Source: UBA1731 sp964567665
Lineage (GTDB): Bacteria > Verrucomicrobiota > Kiritimatiellia > RFP12 > UBA1067
Reading direction: 5' to 3'
Length of the DNA: 48,575 nt
Assembly (NCBI GenBank): GCA_964567665.1
Contig: CAZMNN010000018.1
Coordinates: 1 to 48,575, forward strand
A program made the position numbers and the translations under genes. Each line of letters begins with the position of its first letter. Position 1 is the stretch's first letter. The notes under the pieces are model-generated. The model had not been told where the DNA came from and searched no databases. It saw only the letters and a program-made list of their open reading frames with translations. Below are positions 8,570 to 17,402 of this stretch, piece after piece.

Positions 8570-11500
8570 ATGAATGGAAGGTTTTCCGCGATGTTGTCCG
8601 CTGCGCTCGTCTCCGCTGCGGCTGTCGCCGTTGACGTCGAGTTCCCGAACGCAGTCTCAGGCGTTCTCACCATGACGGGGAACGGTTCAAACGACGTCGT
8701 AAATAGCGTCTCGGCGAAATACAAGGTGAAGGCCGCGAGCGTGTACGGGTTAGAGTACGTCGGGCGCGAGGTGGGCGATGGGCTTATGCTCGGCGGCAAC
8801 CGAGACGTAAACGTTGACCGGCAGGGGCCGGATGCCGGATGGTACGAGTACAAGCAGGCATACATGACATCCGGAGAGCCTGGCGGGACGCATGAGGATT
8901 TCTTTCACTTCGGACACTATCGCGGAAGAGGGGAGTTCTCGTTCAAAGAGGGACGCTTCTTCGAGCTTGAGCCGAAGTATTCCGAGACAGACGGCGTCTT
9001 GCTCGGTCATGGCGAGTCGCTGCTCGGAAACGTATACCGCTTCGACACGGCTTTTTCGAGCTTTGCGCGGAACCATGCGCGTCCTCTTTCCCGGTACAAG
9101 GCTTCGTTCAACACGAGCCACTGGAACATATACTCCAATTCCGAGGTGGTGTATGCGCACGATGTCGGCGGACGCACCTTCAGCAAGGGTGCGGCATCGG
9201 TTGCGGTCACGTATTTCACCGGCAAGGATCCCATGGCGGTGGAAGTGTCGATAGACGGGAAAAGCTGGCGTGAGTTTTCGTCCATCACAAACAAGGGCAC
9301 ATGGAGCTGCGCAATCCCGTCCGACATCTTCCCGGCGAAGCGGGTGTTCGTGCGTCTGCGCGGCGGTCAGCGAACTGCGCTATACATCGACCATTATGCG
9401 TTTGAGGGCGTCGTGGACGGCGAGCCTCTGCGATTCTACGGCGCGAGCCGCTACGTGAATGCGGTGACGGGTGCGCCGTACGGCGAGGTCAAGGCGCCGG
9501 TGTTCATGGAGCCTATTGCGGATTCCAACGCGAAGAGGCTTCCGTCCGTTCCGGGTGTTGACCTGTGGGGGGCGGTCTCTGACATCAAGGTTTTCAGAAG
9601 CGCAGTTGTTCCGAAGGCGGAATCCAAGGCGCTTGTGGTGTCGCTGGCCGGAAACGAGGCGGAGGCGGTTCAGCTTGTCGTCACGCCGAAGACCGCGCTT
9701 CGCGACGTGCGCGTTACGCCGACCGATCTTGTCCTGAAAAAGCTGGGATTCTGGAAGTGCGCACGGTTGGCTGCATCTGCAGTCAAGGTGGAGCGTCTGG
9801 GGTACGTGCACGTGGAGATCCCGACGGATGAATCTGGCGCGAGGGGCGAGTGGCCGGATCCCATCCTGCCGCAGGATGACGCCGCGTTCCCCGTGGCGGC
9901 GCAGACGAGCCAGCCGTTCTGGATTACGGTCAAGACGCCGAAGGGTCTGCCGAAGGGCATCTATCGCGGTACGCTTGACGTGCAGGTTGAGTATGCCGCC
10001 GATGGACGGAAGGAGCGCATTTCCGTGCCGTTCGAGGTGAAGGTGTTCGGTTTCGACCTTCCGGACAGCATGACCTGCGAGACGGCTTTCGGCTTTTCGC
10101 CCTGGCGCGTCGCCGACTACCATGCCGTGAAGCCCGGTTCGCCGGAGCATGATGCGATCCTTGAGAAGTACGTGCAGATGTTGAGCGACCATCGCATCTC
10201 CATCTACCGCTGGGGCAAGGGTGGCGACATACCGGTGAAGTGGCAGAATGCTGGTGATCCGTCGAGGGCTGAGCCTGTCTTCGACTGGAGCGAGTTTGAC
10301 GATGCGCACATGGAGATGAAGGGCCGCTTCGGATTCAACGCCTTCAACATCCGCGTCGGAGGACTTGGATACGGATTCCAGGGAGGATTTCAGCTTGGCA
10401 GCATATGCGGCGTTCCGCAGACCAATGCGCTCTACCATACGCTCATGGCGAAGTACCTCGGCGGCATCGAACGCCATCTTCGCGAGAAGGGGCTGCTCGA
10501 CGCATCCTACGTGTACTGGTTCGACGAGCCGCTGCCGTCCGTCTACCGGCAGGTCAACGCTGGCATGATGACGCTGAAGCGTCACGCGCCCGGAATACGC
10601 CGTATGCTCACCGCATCGCCAAGCAGGGAGCTTTGGGATGGTGTGAACCTCTGGAATCCGCGCCTCGACCTTATCTATGTGGACGCCTACAAGGATGTGC
10701 GCAGTCGCGGCGACCAGTTCTGGTGGTACATCTGCTGCGGGCCGCGCACTCCGTACCCCACCGAGTTCATCGACCATGCCGGATGCGAACTGCGCACATG
10801 GCTGTGGATGACGTGGGCGCGTGACGTCACCGGCATCCTCATCTGGGAGACGTCGCTGTGGTCGAGCCAGTCGAAATATTCCGATCCGAACAGTCCGCAG
10901 AATCCGTACGACGATCCTATGGCGTGGAGCACATCCGGCGGAACGTGGGGCAACGGCGACGGGCGTTTTGTCTATCCGCCGCTCTCGACTGTGGCGACGC
11001 CACGCGCAAAAGACCGCAAGCCGGTGTTCGATGCGCCAAATGCGTCGTACAGGCTGGCGATTCTTCGCGACGGCATCGAGGACTATGAATATTTCGCGAT
11101 GCTGAGGCGACTTGACCCCGGCAACGGTCTGCTCAAGGTGCCGGACAGCGTGTTCCGGAACGAACGCGACTTCTCGTCCGATCCATCCTTCATGCGCGAG
11201 CACAGGGAGAGGCTTGCCAGGGAAATAGAGCGCATCGGCGGCGATTCACTTCGTCTGCCGCCGCCCTCAACCTGCGTCCCCGTCAAGCCGACGGGAGAGT
11301 CCGGATTCCAGATTGTGGAAACCGCCGTAGGACAGGTTGCGGCGAACCGTTTTGAAGACACCATCCAGGAGACGCTTTGGCGCGTGAAGAACGGCGAGCT
11401 TGACGCTGTTCCCGTGAAGACGGTCGCGCTTGTTCTCGGCACGAACAACCATGGGTGCCGCCCGGAGGACATGGCGGAAGGGGTGAGACTTGTGATCGAC

Positions 11501-11764
11501 GAGATGCGCCGCCGCAGACCTGACGTCAAGGTGCTGCTCTACGCATCGTTCCCATGCAGATTGACGTGGAGCAACCTCCGCAACAAGGCCGCGAATGCGC
11601 TTTACGAAAAGCTTGCCGACGGAAAGGCTGTCGTGTTCCGCGATGTGAACGCAGACCTGCCGCTGTCGCTCTTCCCGGACGGAGTGCGTCCCGGCGCCAA
11701 GGCGCTTGCGGTCTGGATCGCGGACATAGAGAGATGCCTCAAGGCGGAAGAGGCGGCGAAATGA
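8570..11764 (+). CDS. secreted DUF4091 glycoside-hydrolase-like protein with degenerate SGNH tail
   Basis: 1064 residues. The signal peptide is MNGRFSAMLSAALVSAAAVA. Residues up to about 300 are beta-rich. The central part (about 310-890) resembles DUF4091 proteins, a glycoside-hydrolase-like TIM-barrel family, including the typical ELRTWLWMTWARDVTGILIW and LRDGIEDYEYFAMLRRL segments. From about residue 915 to the end the sequence matches the second half of an SGNH/GDSL hydrolase of the PAF-acetylhydrolase type: GTNN block (N959, N960) and terminal DGVRPGAKALAVW. The N-terminal GDS serine block is absent, and the catalytic His of DxxH is replaced by Arg (D1037, R1040), so this tail is probably not an active esterase. 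AAGAGAGGA (8552-8560) precedes ATG 8570; an in-frame TTG at 8543 is less likely. The stop overlaps the next gene's ATG. Confidence 0.78.
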   Translation: MNGRFSAMLSAALVSAAAVAVDVEFPNAVSGVLTMTGNGSNDVVNSVSAKYKVKAASVYGLEYVGREVGDGLMLGGNRDVNVDRQGPDAGWYEYKQAYMTSGEPGGTHEDFFHFGHYRGRGEFSFKEGRFFELEPKYSETDGVLLGHGESLLGNVYRFDTAFSSFARNHARPLSRYKASFNTSHWNIYSNSEVVYAHDVGGRTFSKGAASVAVTYFTGKDPMAVEVSIDGKSWREFSSITNKGTWSCAIPSDIFPAKRVFVRLRGGQRTALYIDHYAFEGVVDGEPLRFYGASRYVNAVTGAPYGEVKAPVFMEPIADSNAKRLPSVPGVDLWGAVSDIKVFRSAVVPKAESKALVVSLAGNEAEAVQLVVTPKTALRDVRVTPTDLVLKKLGFWKCARLAASAVKVERLGYVHVEIPTDESGARGEWPDPILPQDDAAFPVAAQTSQPFWITVKTPKGLPKGIYRGTLDVQVEYAADGRKERISVPFEVKVFGFDLPDSMTCETAFGFSPWRVADYHAVKPGSPEHDAILEKYVQMLSDHRISIYRWGKGGDIPVKWQNAGDPSRAEPVFDWSEFDDAHMEMKGRFGFNAFNIRVGGLGYGFQGGFQLGSICGVPQTNALYHTLMAKYLGGIERHLREKGLLDASYVYWFDEPLPSVYRQVNAGMMTLKRHAPGIRRMLTASPSRELWDGVNLWNPRLDLIYVDAYKDVRSRGDQFWWYICCGPRTPYPTEFIDHAGCELRTWLWMTWARDVTGILIWETSLWSSQSKYSDPNSPQNPYDDPMAWSTSGGTWGNGDGRFVYPPLSTVATPRAKDRKPVFDAPNASYRLAILRDGIEDYEYFAMLRRLDPGNGLLKVPDSVFRNERDFSSDPSFMREHRERLAREIERIGGDSLRLPPPSTCVPVKPTGESGFQIVETAVGQVAANRFEDTIQETLWRVKNGELDAVPVKTVALVLGTNNHGCRPEDMAEGVRLVIDEMRRRRPDVKVLLYASFPCRLTWSNLRNKAANALYEKLADGKAVVFRDVNADLPLSLFPDGVRPGAKALAVWIADIERCLKAEEAAK

Positions 11765-13788
11765 GCGGCACAATGCGTTTCCTCTCCGGCTCGGTGGTGG
11801 CGTTTGTCTGCGTGTGTGCGGCGTCCGCGCAGACGATAGGCGTCAAAAGCCCTGACGGGTTGAATGAGATAAGGCTCTCAACCGAGCCTGTGCTGACGTA
11901 TTCCGTGTATCGCACCGGAGTTGAGCGCGTGTCGCCAACTCCGATATCGATGGAGCTGGAAGGGGCTGGCATTTTGGGCGGTGCGTCCGTCAAGGTCGCA
12001 TCGTCTGATGGAGCAAGCGTCGTGGAGAGTGTGCCGTCTCCCATCTACAAGAAGTCGTCAGTGGACGGAAAGGCGAACAGGACGAAGGTGGTCTTTGAAG
12101 GCGGATGGGGCATTACGCTTGTTGCACGGAACGACGGAGTTGCGTACAGGTTTGAGACGTCACTCCCCGGAAACGCCAAGGTTCTGAACGAATCAGCCGG
12201 CATTTCGTTTCCCGATCCGGAGGCCACCGTCTACGCCGGCTACTGCCGCGACAGGGGCGATCCGCTGCAGTGCAGCTGGGAGTCCGTGTATGTGAAGACG
12301 AATGCGGCGAACGTCGCGGCGTCCGGGCAGGTCGTGTACCTTCCGCTCGTGGTGAAACATTCCGACGGAACCGTGATGTGCATGACGGAGAGCGATCTTC
12401 TGGACTATCCCGGACTGAACCTGAAGCGCGTGGAGGGCGACAAGCCTTCGCTTGCTGCGCACATGGCGAAGCTGCCGCTGAAGACGGAGCACCGGGACGG
12501 CAAGGTCGTCGGCTCGCCTGAGAGGCCTCTTCGCCACATCCGCGTCACCGAGCGGGCCGGGCATCTTGCCGAAACGGTCGGCACACGCACGTATCCGTGG
12601 CGTGTGTTCATGCTTGCGCCGTCCGAGGCGAAGCTTTGCGAGGCGGACATCGTATACGCCCTTGCATCGCCGTGCAGGCTCAAGAAGACTGACTGGATAA
12701 AGCCGGGGAAGGCGGCATGGGACTGGTGGAGCGGCTGGAACGTGTCCGGCGTTCCTTTCAGGGCTGGGTGCAACACGGCGACATACGAATACATCATCGA
12801 TTTCGCGTCCGAGTTCGGCCTTGAGTACGCAATCATGGATGAAGGATGGTCAAAGAACCTCGACGTCATGGAGATAAATCCGAAAACGGATGTGCAGCAT
12901 CTTGTGAAGTACGCAAATGCGCGAGGCGTCGGCGTAATCCTCTGGTGTGCATGGCCTCAACTCGTCGGACGGCAGAACGAGGTGTTCGGAAAATATGCCA
13001 AGATGGGCGTGAAGGGGTTCAAGATAGACTTCATGGATCGCGATGACCAGGAGGTCGAACGGTTCCTTGAGGATACGGCCAAGATAGCCGCCGACTGGAA
13101 GCTCGTGCTGAACTATCACGGAATGCACAAGCCCACCGGGTTGAGCCGTACGTACCCGAACATCCTGAACTACGAAGGGGTGCACGGACTGGAGAACACG
13201 AAGTTCGAGCGTGACGTGGATTTTCCGCGCAACGACCTGCTTTCCTTCTTCTGCCGCATGAGCGCAGGCCCGATGGACTATACGCCCGGTGCGATGCGCA
13301 ACATGACAAAAGGCCAGTACAGACCTGACTTCACGCACCCCGGCAGCCAAGGTACGCGTGTGCGGCAGATGGCGCTGATGACGTTGTGCGAAGCGCCGAT
13401 GCAGATGCTCTGCGATTCCGCCACGCAGTATCTGCGCAACAGGGAGTGCCTTGAGTTCATGGCGAAGGTACCTGTCGTGTGGGACGATACCGTCGGAATC
13501 TGCGGAGATATGGACGGGTATGCAGCAGTGGCCAGGCGCAGAGGGGACGAATGGTACGTTTCGGCGATAAATTCGTGGACGCCGCGCAAGGTCGAGCTGC
13601 CGCTCGGTTTTCTCGGCGAAGGCAAGTGGCGGGCGGAGATATTCTCCGACGGCGTAAACGCTGACCGTGAGGCGACGGACTATGCGAGGGCAGTGCGCAC
13701 AGTGACGGCCGACACGAAGATAACCGCAGAGCTTGCCCCCGGCGGCGGATGGACGGCCCGCATCGTACGCAAAGGATTCCTGTGGTAA
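11761..13788 (+). CDS. secreted GH97-family alpha-glycosidase
   Basis: 675 residues, translationally coupled to the DUF4091 gene by an ATGA overlap. The signal peptide is MSGTMRFLSGSVVAFVCVCAASA; ATG 11773 is an alternative start. The fold order fits GH97: an N-terminal beta-sandwich (about 30-285, beginning IGVKSPDGLNEIRLS), a catalytic barrel (about 290-570) and a short C-terminal beta domain. Visible signatures are YAIMDEGWSKNLDV, GVKGFKIDFMDRDD with D423 and NYEGVHGLE with E472. GH97 contains inverting alpha-glucosidases (SusB type) and retaining alpha-galactosidases. D423 lies where I would expect the retaining nucleophile, but I cannot settle the mechanism without an alignment. Probably acts in the periplasm on oligosaccharides released by other enzymes of the locus. 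Confidence 0.85.
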   Translation: MSGTMRFLSGSVVAFVCVCAASAQTIGVKSPDGLNEIRLSTEPVLTYSVYRTGVERVSPTPISMELEGAGILGGASVKVASSDGASVVESVPSPIYKKSSVDGKANRTKVVFEGGWGITLVARNDGVAYRFETSLPGNAKVLNESAGISFPDPEATVYAGYCRDRGDPLQCSWESVYVKTNAANVAASGQVVYLPLVVKHSDGTVMCMTESDLLDYPGLNLKRVEGDKPSLAAHMAKLPLKTEHRDGKVVGSPERPLRHIRVTERAGHLAETVGTRTYPWRVFMLAPSEAKLCEADIVYALASPCRLKKTDWIKPGKAAWDWWSGWNVSGVPFRAGCNTATYEYIIDFASEFGLEYAIMDEGWSKNLDVMEINPKTDVQHLVKYANARGVGVILWCAWPQLVGRQNEVFGKYAKMGVKGFKIDFMDRDDQEVERFLEDTAKIAADWKLVLNYHGMHKPTGLSRTYPNILNYEGVHGLENTKFERDVDFPRNDLLSFFCRMSAGPMDYTPGAMRNMTKGQYRPDFTHPGSQGTRVRQMALMTLCEAPMQMLCDSATQYLRNRECLEFMAKVPVVWDDTVGICGDMDGYAAVARRRGDEWYVSAINSWTPRKVELPLGFLGEGKWRAEIFSDGVNADREATDYARAVRTVTADTKITAELAPGGGWTARIVRKGFLW

Positions 13789-15536
13789 GGCTGTCTGTCA
13801 TATTGCCGGCGTTCAACCTTGCGGAACGCATCCGGGAGAATCTTGACACTGTCGAGGCGGTGCTTGAACGCACCGGGCAGTCCTTTGAGATCGTGCCGGT
13901 CGATGACGGGTCGACGGACGGGACTGCGGACGTCCTGCGCGAGTGGGCCTCCTCCTGCGGATGCCGCCGTCCGGTCATCATAGACAGGAACGGCGGGAAG
14001 GGCAACGCCCTCAAGGCTGGCTTCAGGGCGAGTGAAGGCGAACTGGTGCTGCTTATCGACGGAGATCTTGATATACTTCCGGATGGCCTGCCGGAGTTCC
14101 TTCAGACGATGGAACGCGAAAACGCAGACATTGTGATCGGATCGAAGCGGCATCCGAAGTCGCAGGTGCAGTATCCGTGGCACAGGCGGCTCGCAAGTGC
14201 GGTGTATTTCTGGCTTGTCAGGCTTTTCATCGGTCTGCCGATCACCGACACGCAGACGGGGATGAAGCTTTTCCGGCGGTCTGTGCTTGGCGACGCCCTT
14301 GATCGAATGCTTGTGAAGACGTATGCGTTCGACCTTGAGCTTCTCGCAATCGCATACGGACGCGGCGCAAGAATCGCAGAGGCGCCTGTCACGATCAGGT
14401 TCGGGGAACGGTTCGGATGTCTGCGTCCTTCTACGGTCTGGCAGATGGCCGCCGATTCACTCGCAGTGTTCTATCGGCTTCGTCTGCTCAACTACTATGC
14501 GCACGTCGAGGTGCCGCCACCGCTCGAACGCAATCCTCTCGTGAGCGTGGTCATCGCCTGCCCCAACTGGTCGTGGATGCTGGATGAATGCCTCTCTGCG
14601 ATGGACAGGCAGACGTACCAGCATTTCGAGGTGATCGTACTGCCTGACGCCCCGCAGTCCGTACCGCTGCGCAGCGGCGTCAGTGTTATCCCCACCGGGA
14701 AGGTGCGTCCCGCCGAGAAGCGCAACCTCGGCATCGGGGCGGCGAAGGGCGACATCGTGGCGTTCATAGACGATGATGCATATCCGGACGAACATTGGCT
14801 TGAGAACGCCGTGAAGTACTTTGGCGAACCGACCATAGCCGCGCTCGGCGGACCTGGCGTCACACCGCCCGGTGACGGCTTTTGGGCGAAATGCGGCGGC
14901 CGCGTCTACGAAAACCTGTTTGTTTCAGGGAACTATCGATACCGCTACATAGGCGGACGGGTGCGCAGGGACATCGACGACTATCCCAGTTGCAACCTCT
15001 TCGTGCGCAGGGATGTGCTTAATGCCATCGGTGGATACAGAACCGACTTCTGGCCAGGAGAGGATACGCTGCTCTGCGAGGACATCGTGCGGAAGGCAAA
15101 GCGACGCATCGTCTACGATCCGTGGACGCTTGTCTACCATCACCGGCGTTCGCTGTTTGCGGCTCATCTGCGCCAGCTCGGCCGCTACGGATTCCACCGC
15201 GGATACTTCGTCAAGCGCTTTCCGGCGACAAGCTGTCGGCTTTCGTACTTTATTCCGACGCTGTTCGTGATATATCTCGTTTTGCTTGCCGCCCTGTTTG
15301 TGTGCCGCGATTTCATCGGCGGCGGTACTCTCGGCCCGTTGGCGGCGGTCGCGGCATCACCACTCTTCTTCTACATTACGGCAACTGCGGTTTCGACGTT
15401 CTCGTTCAATCCGTTGCGCTGGATGGTCACGGAAGTTGGCGTGTTCCTTTCACATATCTGGTACGGCATTCAGTTCATGCGCGGACTGTGCGCGGCGAAG
15501 GCGCCGTGCGAGTTCATCGGCAAGGATCATGCATAG
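13782..15536 (+). CDS. double-domain GT2 glycosyltransferase (DPM1-like plus second GT2) with C-terminal membrane segments
   Basis: About 584 residues from GTG 13782, which overlaps the end of the GH97 gene by 7 nt and follows AAAGGA (13771-13776). ATG 13749 would add 11 residues and is less likely, because the GT2 fold starts at once at VVRLSVILPAFN. The first GT2 domain (1-235) resembles dolichol/polyprenyl-phosphate glycosyltransferases: VDDGSTDGT, GGKGNALKAGF and the metal motif LLIDGDLD. A second full GT2 domain (about 245-470) starts NPLVSVVIACPNW and has the metal motif AFIDDDAYPDEHW. Two hydrophobic segments near the C-terminus (SYFIPTLFVIYLVLLAALF and GPLAAVAASPLFFYITATA) anchor it in the inner membrane. 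The architecture suggests one protein making a lipid-linked sugar and also extending a glycan; the acceptor is unknown. Confidence 0.8.
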   Translation: MVRLSVILPAFNLAERIRENLDTVEAVLERTGQSFEIVPVDDGSTDGTADVLREWASSCGCRRPVIIDRNGGKGNALKAGFRASEGELVLLIDGDLDILPDGLPEFLQTMERENADIVIGSKRHPKSQVQYPWHRRLASAVYFWLVRLFIGLPITDTQTGMKLFRRSVLGDALDRMLVKTYAFDLELLAIAYGRGARIAEAPVTIRFGERFGCLRPSTVWQMAADSLAVFYRLRLLNYYAHVEVPPPLERNPLVSVVIACPNWSWMLDECLSAMDRQTYQHFEVIVLPDAPQSVPLRSGVSVIPTGKVRPAEKRNLGIGAAKGDIVAFIDDDAYPDEHWLENAVKYFGEPTIAALGGPGVTPPGDGFWAKCGGRVYENLFVSGNYRYRYIGGRVRRDIDDYPSCNLFVRRDVLNAIGGYRTDFWPGEDTLLCEDIVRKAKRRIVYDPWTLVYHHRRSLFAAHLRQLGRYGFHRGYFVKRFPATSCRLSYFIPTLFVIYLVLLAALFVCRDFIGGGTLGPLAAVAASPLFFYITATAVSTFSFNPLRWMVTEVGVFLSHIWYGIQFMRGLCAAKAPCEFIGKDHA

Positions 15537-15549
15537 CGGGCGTGAAGTC

Positions 15550-16107
15550 ATGGACGGCAAAGGCGAATTGCGTAAAAGGATGAGGATGCTGCGCCGCAGA
15601 GTGTCTGCGGACGATCGAGCCGCTGCATCGGCTGACGTATGCGAACGCATCCTGTCCCGTCCTGACGTCAAGGCGGCTGTTGCGGCAAGGCTGCCGTTCG
15701 CCGTATATCTCGCTTCGCCGCAGGAACTTGATCTGACCTTGCTGATCGGGCGTCTCTGGGCGGCGGAATGTCCTGTGCTTGCGCCGGCGTGGAACGGCGA
15801 GAATTACGAGCTTGCGCTGCACTCCATGGACGGACGCCTTGTTGAAGGCCCGATGGGCATACTTGAGCCGGAGATTCGCGGATCCGTACCTGCGCCGAAG
15901 GTCTGGATCGTCCCCGGTCTTGCGTTCACGAGCGCCGGAGGGCGGTTGGGCTATGGCGGCGGATGGTACGACAGGCTGCTCTCATCAGCCGATCCGTCCT
16001 CCGTGTTTCTTGGCGTAGCATATCCGTTTCAGGTTGTGGAGGCGGTGCCGTCCGAACCACACGACATCGTCCTCTCCGATGTCGTCGTCTCCGCTTCGTT
16101 CAAGTGA
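15550..16107 (+). CDS. fau: 5-formyltetrahydrofolate cyclo-ligase
   Basis: About 185 residues from ATG 15550 (MDGKGELRKRM). ATG 15529 overlaps the preceding stop and is possible. The enzyme uses ATP to convert 5-formyl-THF to 5,10-methenyl-THF, salvaging inhibitory formyl-folate in the cytoplasm. Visible family features are the N-terminal basic helix with KRMRMLRRRVS, the central substrate loop GPMGILEPE and the C-terminal signature RLGYGGGWYDRLL. Length is normal for the family (about 180-200). It sits at the end of the DUF4091-GH97-GT2 run, 13 bp after the glycosyltransferase, although its job is general metabolism. Another folate gene, folD, lies at 32621-33514. Confidence 0.9.
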   Translation: MDGKGELRKRMRMLRRRVSADDRAAASADVCERILSRPDVKAAVAARLPFAVYLASPQELDLTLLIGRLWAAECPVLAPAWNGENYELALHSMDGRLVEGPMGILEPEIRGSVPAPKVWIVPGLAFTSAGGRLGYGGGWYDRLLSSADPSSVFLGVAYPFQVVEAVPSEPHDIVLSDVVVSASFK

Positions 16108-16196
16108 CCCTCTCGACGGGGCTTGTGCGCGATTGCCCTGTTTGATGTCTATCGGGATTCAGTCCGCAACGCCCAGTGCCGCAGAGCGCGACCTGG

Positions 16197-17129
16197 CTAT
16201 TGGCGGAGACCTGCGTACAGAGCCACGGCGTACAGCAGGCCAAATGCGAGGTGTATTCCGCCGGATACACGCTCAAGCCGTCGCCATTGCGGATTTGCCG
16301 GGTTGTCGAAATATGTGCGCGTCGCCGCGACGAGTGTGCGGCGCGTAAGCGGAAGAGCCATGAACGGCAGCAGGAAGATGCGTCCATAGCGGCAGACCAT
16401 CATTGCACACACGGTGTACGGCACGAGGTGGCATACCCAATACAGGATGAGCGAACCTTTAGGGCCGAGAACGCTGGCCGTCGTCCTTATCCCGGCTAAA
16501 CGGTCGGTCGGTATGTCCCTCATGTCGTTTCCGTGCATAATCACGCACACGAGAAGGGCGATTGGGACGGATATCATGGCGGTGAACGGCGTGGCGAGCG
16601 AAATTGCATCTGCCGGACGCAGTATGCACAGTGCGGCGAACAACTCTATCGGCCCCATCAGAAGCGCCACGAACGGCACGCCAAGTCCGACGTACTTGAA
16701 CTTGACGCCTGTGGAGTAGTTCATCGAACCGAGCATCCCCGCGAGTCCGGTCACAAGAAGCGGAGTGCAGAACCGCCATTCGGCGCCGTCCCGGTAGACA
16801 TAGAGGTACAGCCCCAGCAGACTTGCGGCGGCGGAGCATGACAGTGCGACGGCAAGCAGCGAACGCATGGAGACGAGGCCGTCATGTATCTGCGGCGTGG
16901 TGCGTATCGCGCCTGGCACGTCGTCCACTCCGGAACGTTCATCGCCCCATGTGTTCAGCAGATTCACGGTAGCCTGGAACAGCAGAGCCGACGCAAGCCC
17001 GATCCACCATCTGCCGATTCCGTGCGATGGCTGCGCAATGGCGAGTGCGACCGCGAACGGAACAACCGTCGCCGTGTAGCTCCAGGGTCTGAACAGCTGA
17101 AACCACGCTTTCATCCTTGTCTTGTCCAT
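16197..17129 (-). CDS. menA: UbiA-superfamily prenyltransferase, MenA-like (1,4-dihydroxy-2-naphthoate polyprenyltransferase)
   Basis: 310 residues, integral membrane, with 8-9 hydrophobic segments. The first Asp-rich prenyl-diphosphate motif is NLLNTWGDERSGVDD and the second is DMRDIPTDRLAGIRTTA, which is typical of MenA rather than UbiA. MenA attaches the polyprenyl tail to DHNA in menaquinone synthesis at the inner membrane, so menaquinone-based respiration is suggested. No other men gene is in the window, so other UbiA-type roles remain possible. The best start is ATG 17129 (MDKTRMKAW); ATG 17138 and 17114 also lie in frame. A TATACT box lies 8 nt before ATG 17129 and no ribosome binding site is visible, so the mRNA may be leaderless. 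It converges on fau, with 89 bp between the stops. Confidence 0.8.
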   Translation of the reverse strand: MDKTRMKAWFQLFRPWSYTATVVPFAVALAIAQPSHGIGRWWIGLASALLFQATVNLLNTWGDERSGVDDVPGAIRTTPQIHDGLVSMRSLLAVALSCSAAASLLGLYLYVYRDGAEWRFCTPLLVTGLAGMLGSMNYSTGVKFKYVGLGVPFVALLMGPIELFAALCILRPADAISLATPFTAMISVPIALLVCVIMHGNDMRDIPTDRLAGIRTTASVLGPKGSLILYWVCHLVPYTVCAMMVCRYGRIFLLPFMALPLTRRTLVAATRTYFDNPANPQWRRLERVSGGIHLAFGLLYAVALYAGLRQ

Positions 17130-17137
17130 GGCGCACA

Positions 17138-17166
17138 AGTATATCAGAATGCGCTTGACCTTGGAA
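17138..17166 (-). promoter_or_regulatory. menA promoter overlapping the rubredoxin promoter
   Basis: On the minus strand, TTCCAA (17166-17161), a 17-bp spacer and TATACT (17143-17138). Transcription would begin about 1-2 nt before ATG 17129. The -35 region and spacer overlap those of the plus-strand promoter at 17155-17183, so polymerase cannot sit on both at once. Confidence 0.5.
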
Positions 17167-17183
17167 TCGGGAATTGATATCTT
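17155..17183 (+). promoter_or_regulatory. promoter of the rubredoxin-rubrerythrin unit
   Basis: TTGACC (17155-17160), a 17-bp spacer and TATCTT (17178-17183), followed by the strong ribosome binding site AGGAGG (17209-17214) and ATG 17220. It overlaps the divergent menA promoter. Confidence 0.6.
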
Positions 17184-17219
17184 ACGAACCCAACAGACAA
17201 AATAAAGCAGGAGGTGTGC

Positions 17220-17357
17220 ATGAAGAAATACGTGTGCAAAGTGTGCGGGTACGTATACGATCCCGCAGAAAACAACAATGTTCCTTTCGAGGAACTGCCG
17301 GAAGATTGGACCTGTCCGATCTGCGGCGTTGGCAAGGATCAGTTCGAGGAGGCCTGA
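17220..17357 (+). CDS. short-form rubredoxin
   Basis: A 45-residue iron protein. Both Cys pairs of the Fe(Cys)4 site are intact: C6-x2-C9 in YVCKVCGYVYDP and C32-x2-C35 in WTCPICGVGKDQF. It lacks about seven residues of the loop after DPAE that most rubredoxins (52-54 residues) carry, as in the known 45-residue rubredoxin of Desulfovibrio desulfuricans. It passes single electrons in the cytoplasm, here most likely to the rubrerythrin encoded 45 bp downstream for peroxide reduction in an anaerobe. AGGAGG (17209-17214) lies 5 nt before the ATG. Confidence 0.93.
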   Translation: MKKYVCKVCGYVYDPAENNNVPFEELPEDWTCPICGVGKDQFEEA

Positions 17358-17402
17358 TTGCAGGCTGACGTACTACAGGACATAGAAGGAGGGAAACACA
17401 AA

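Noticed and set aside
9380..11203. A 607-codon minus-strand open frame within the DUF4091 gene
   Set aside because: Antisense shadow of a gene with clear domain content and signal peptide.
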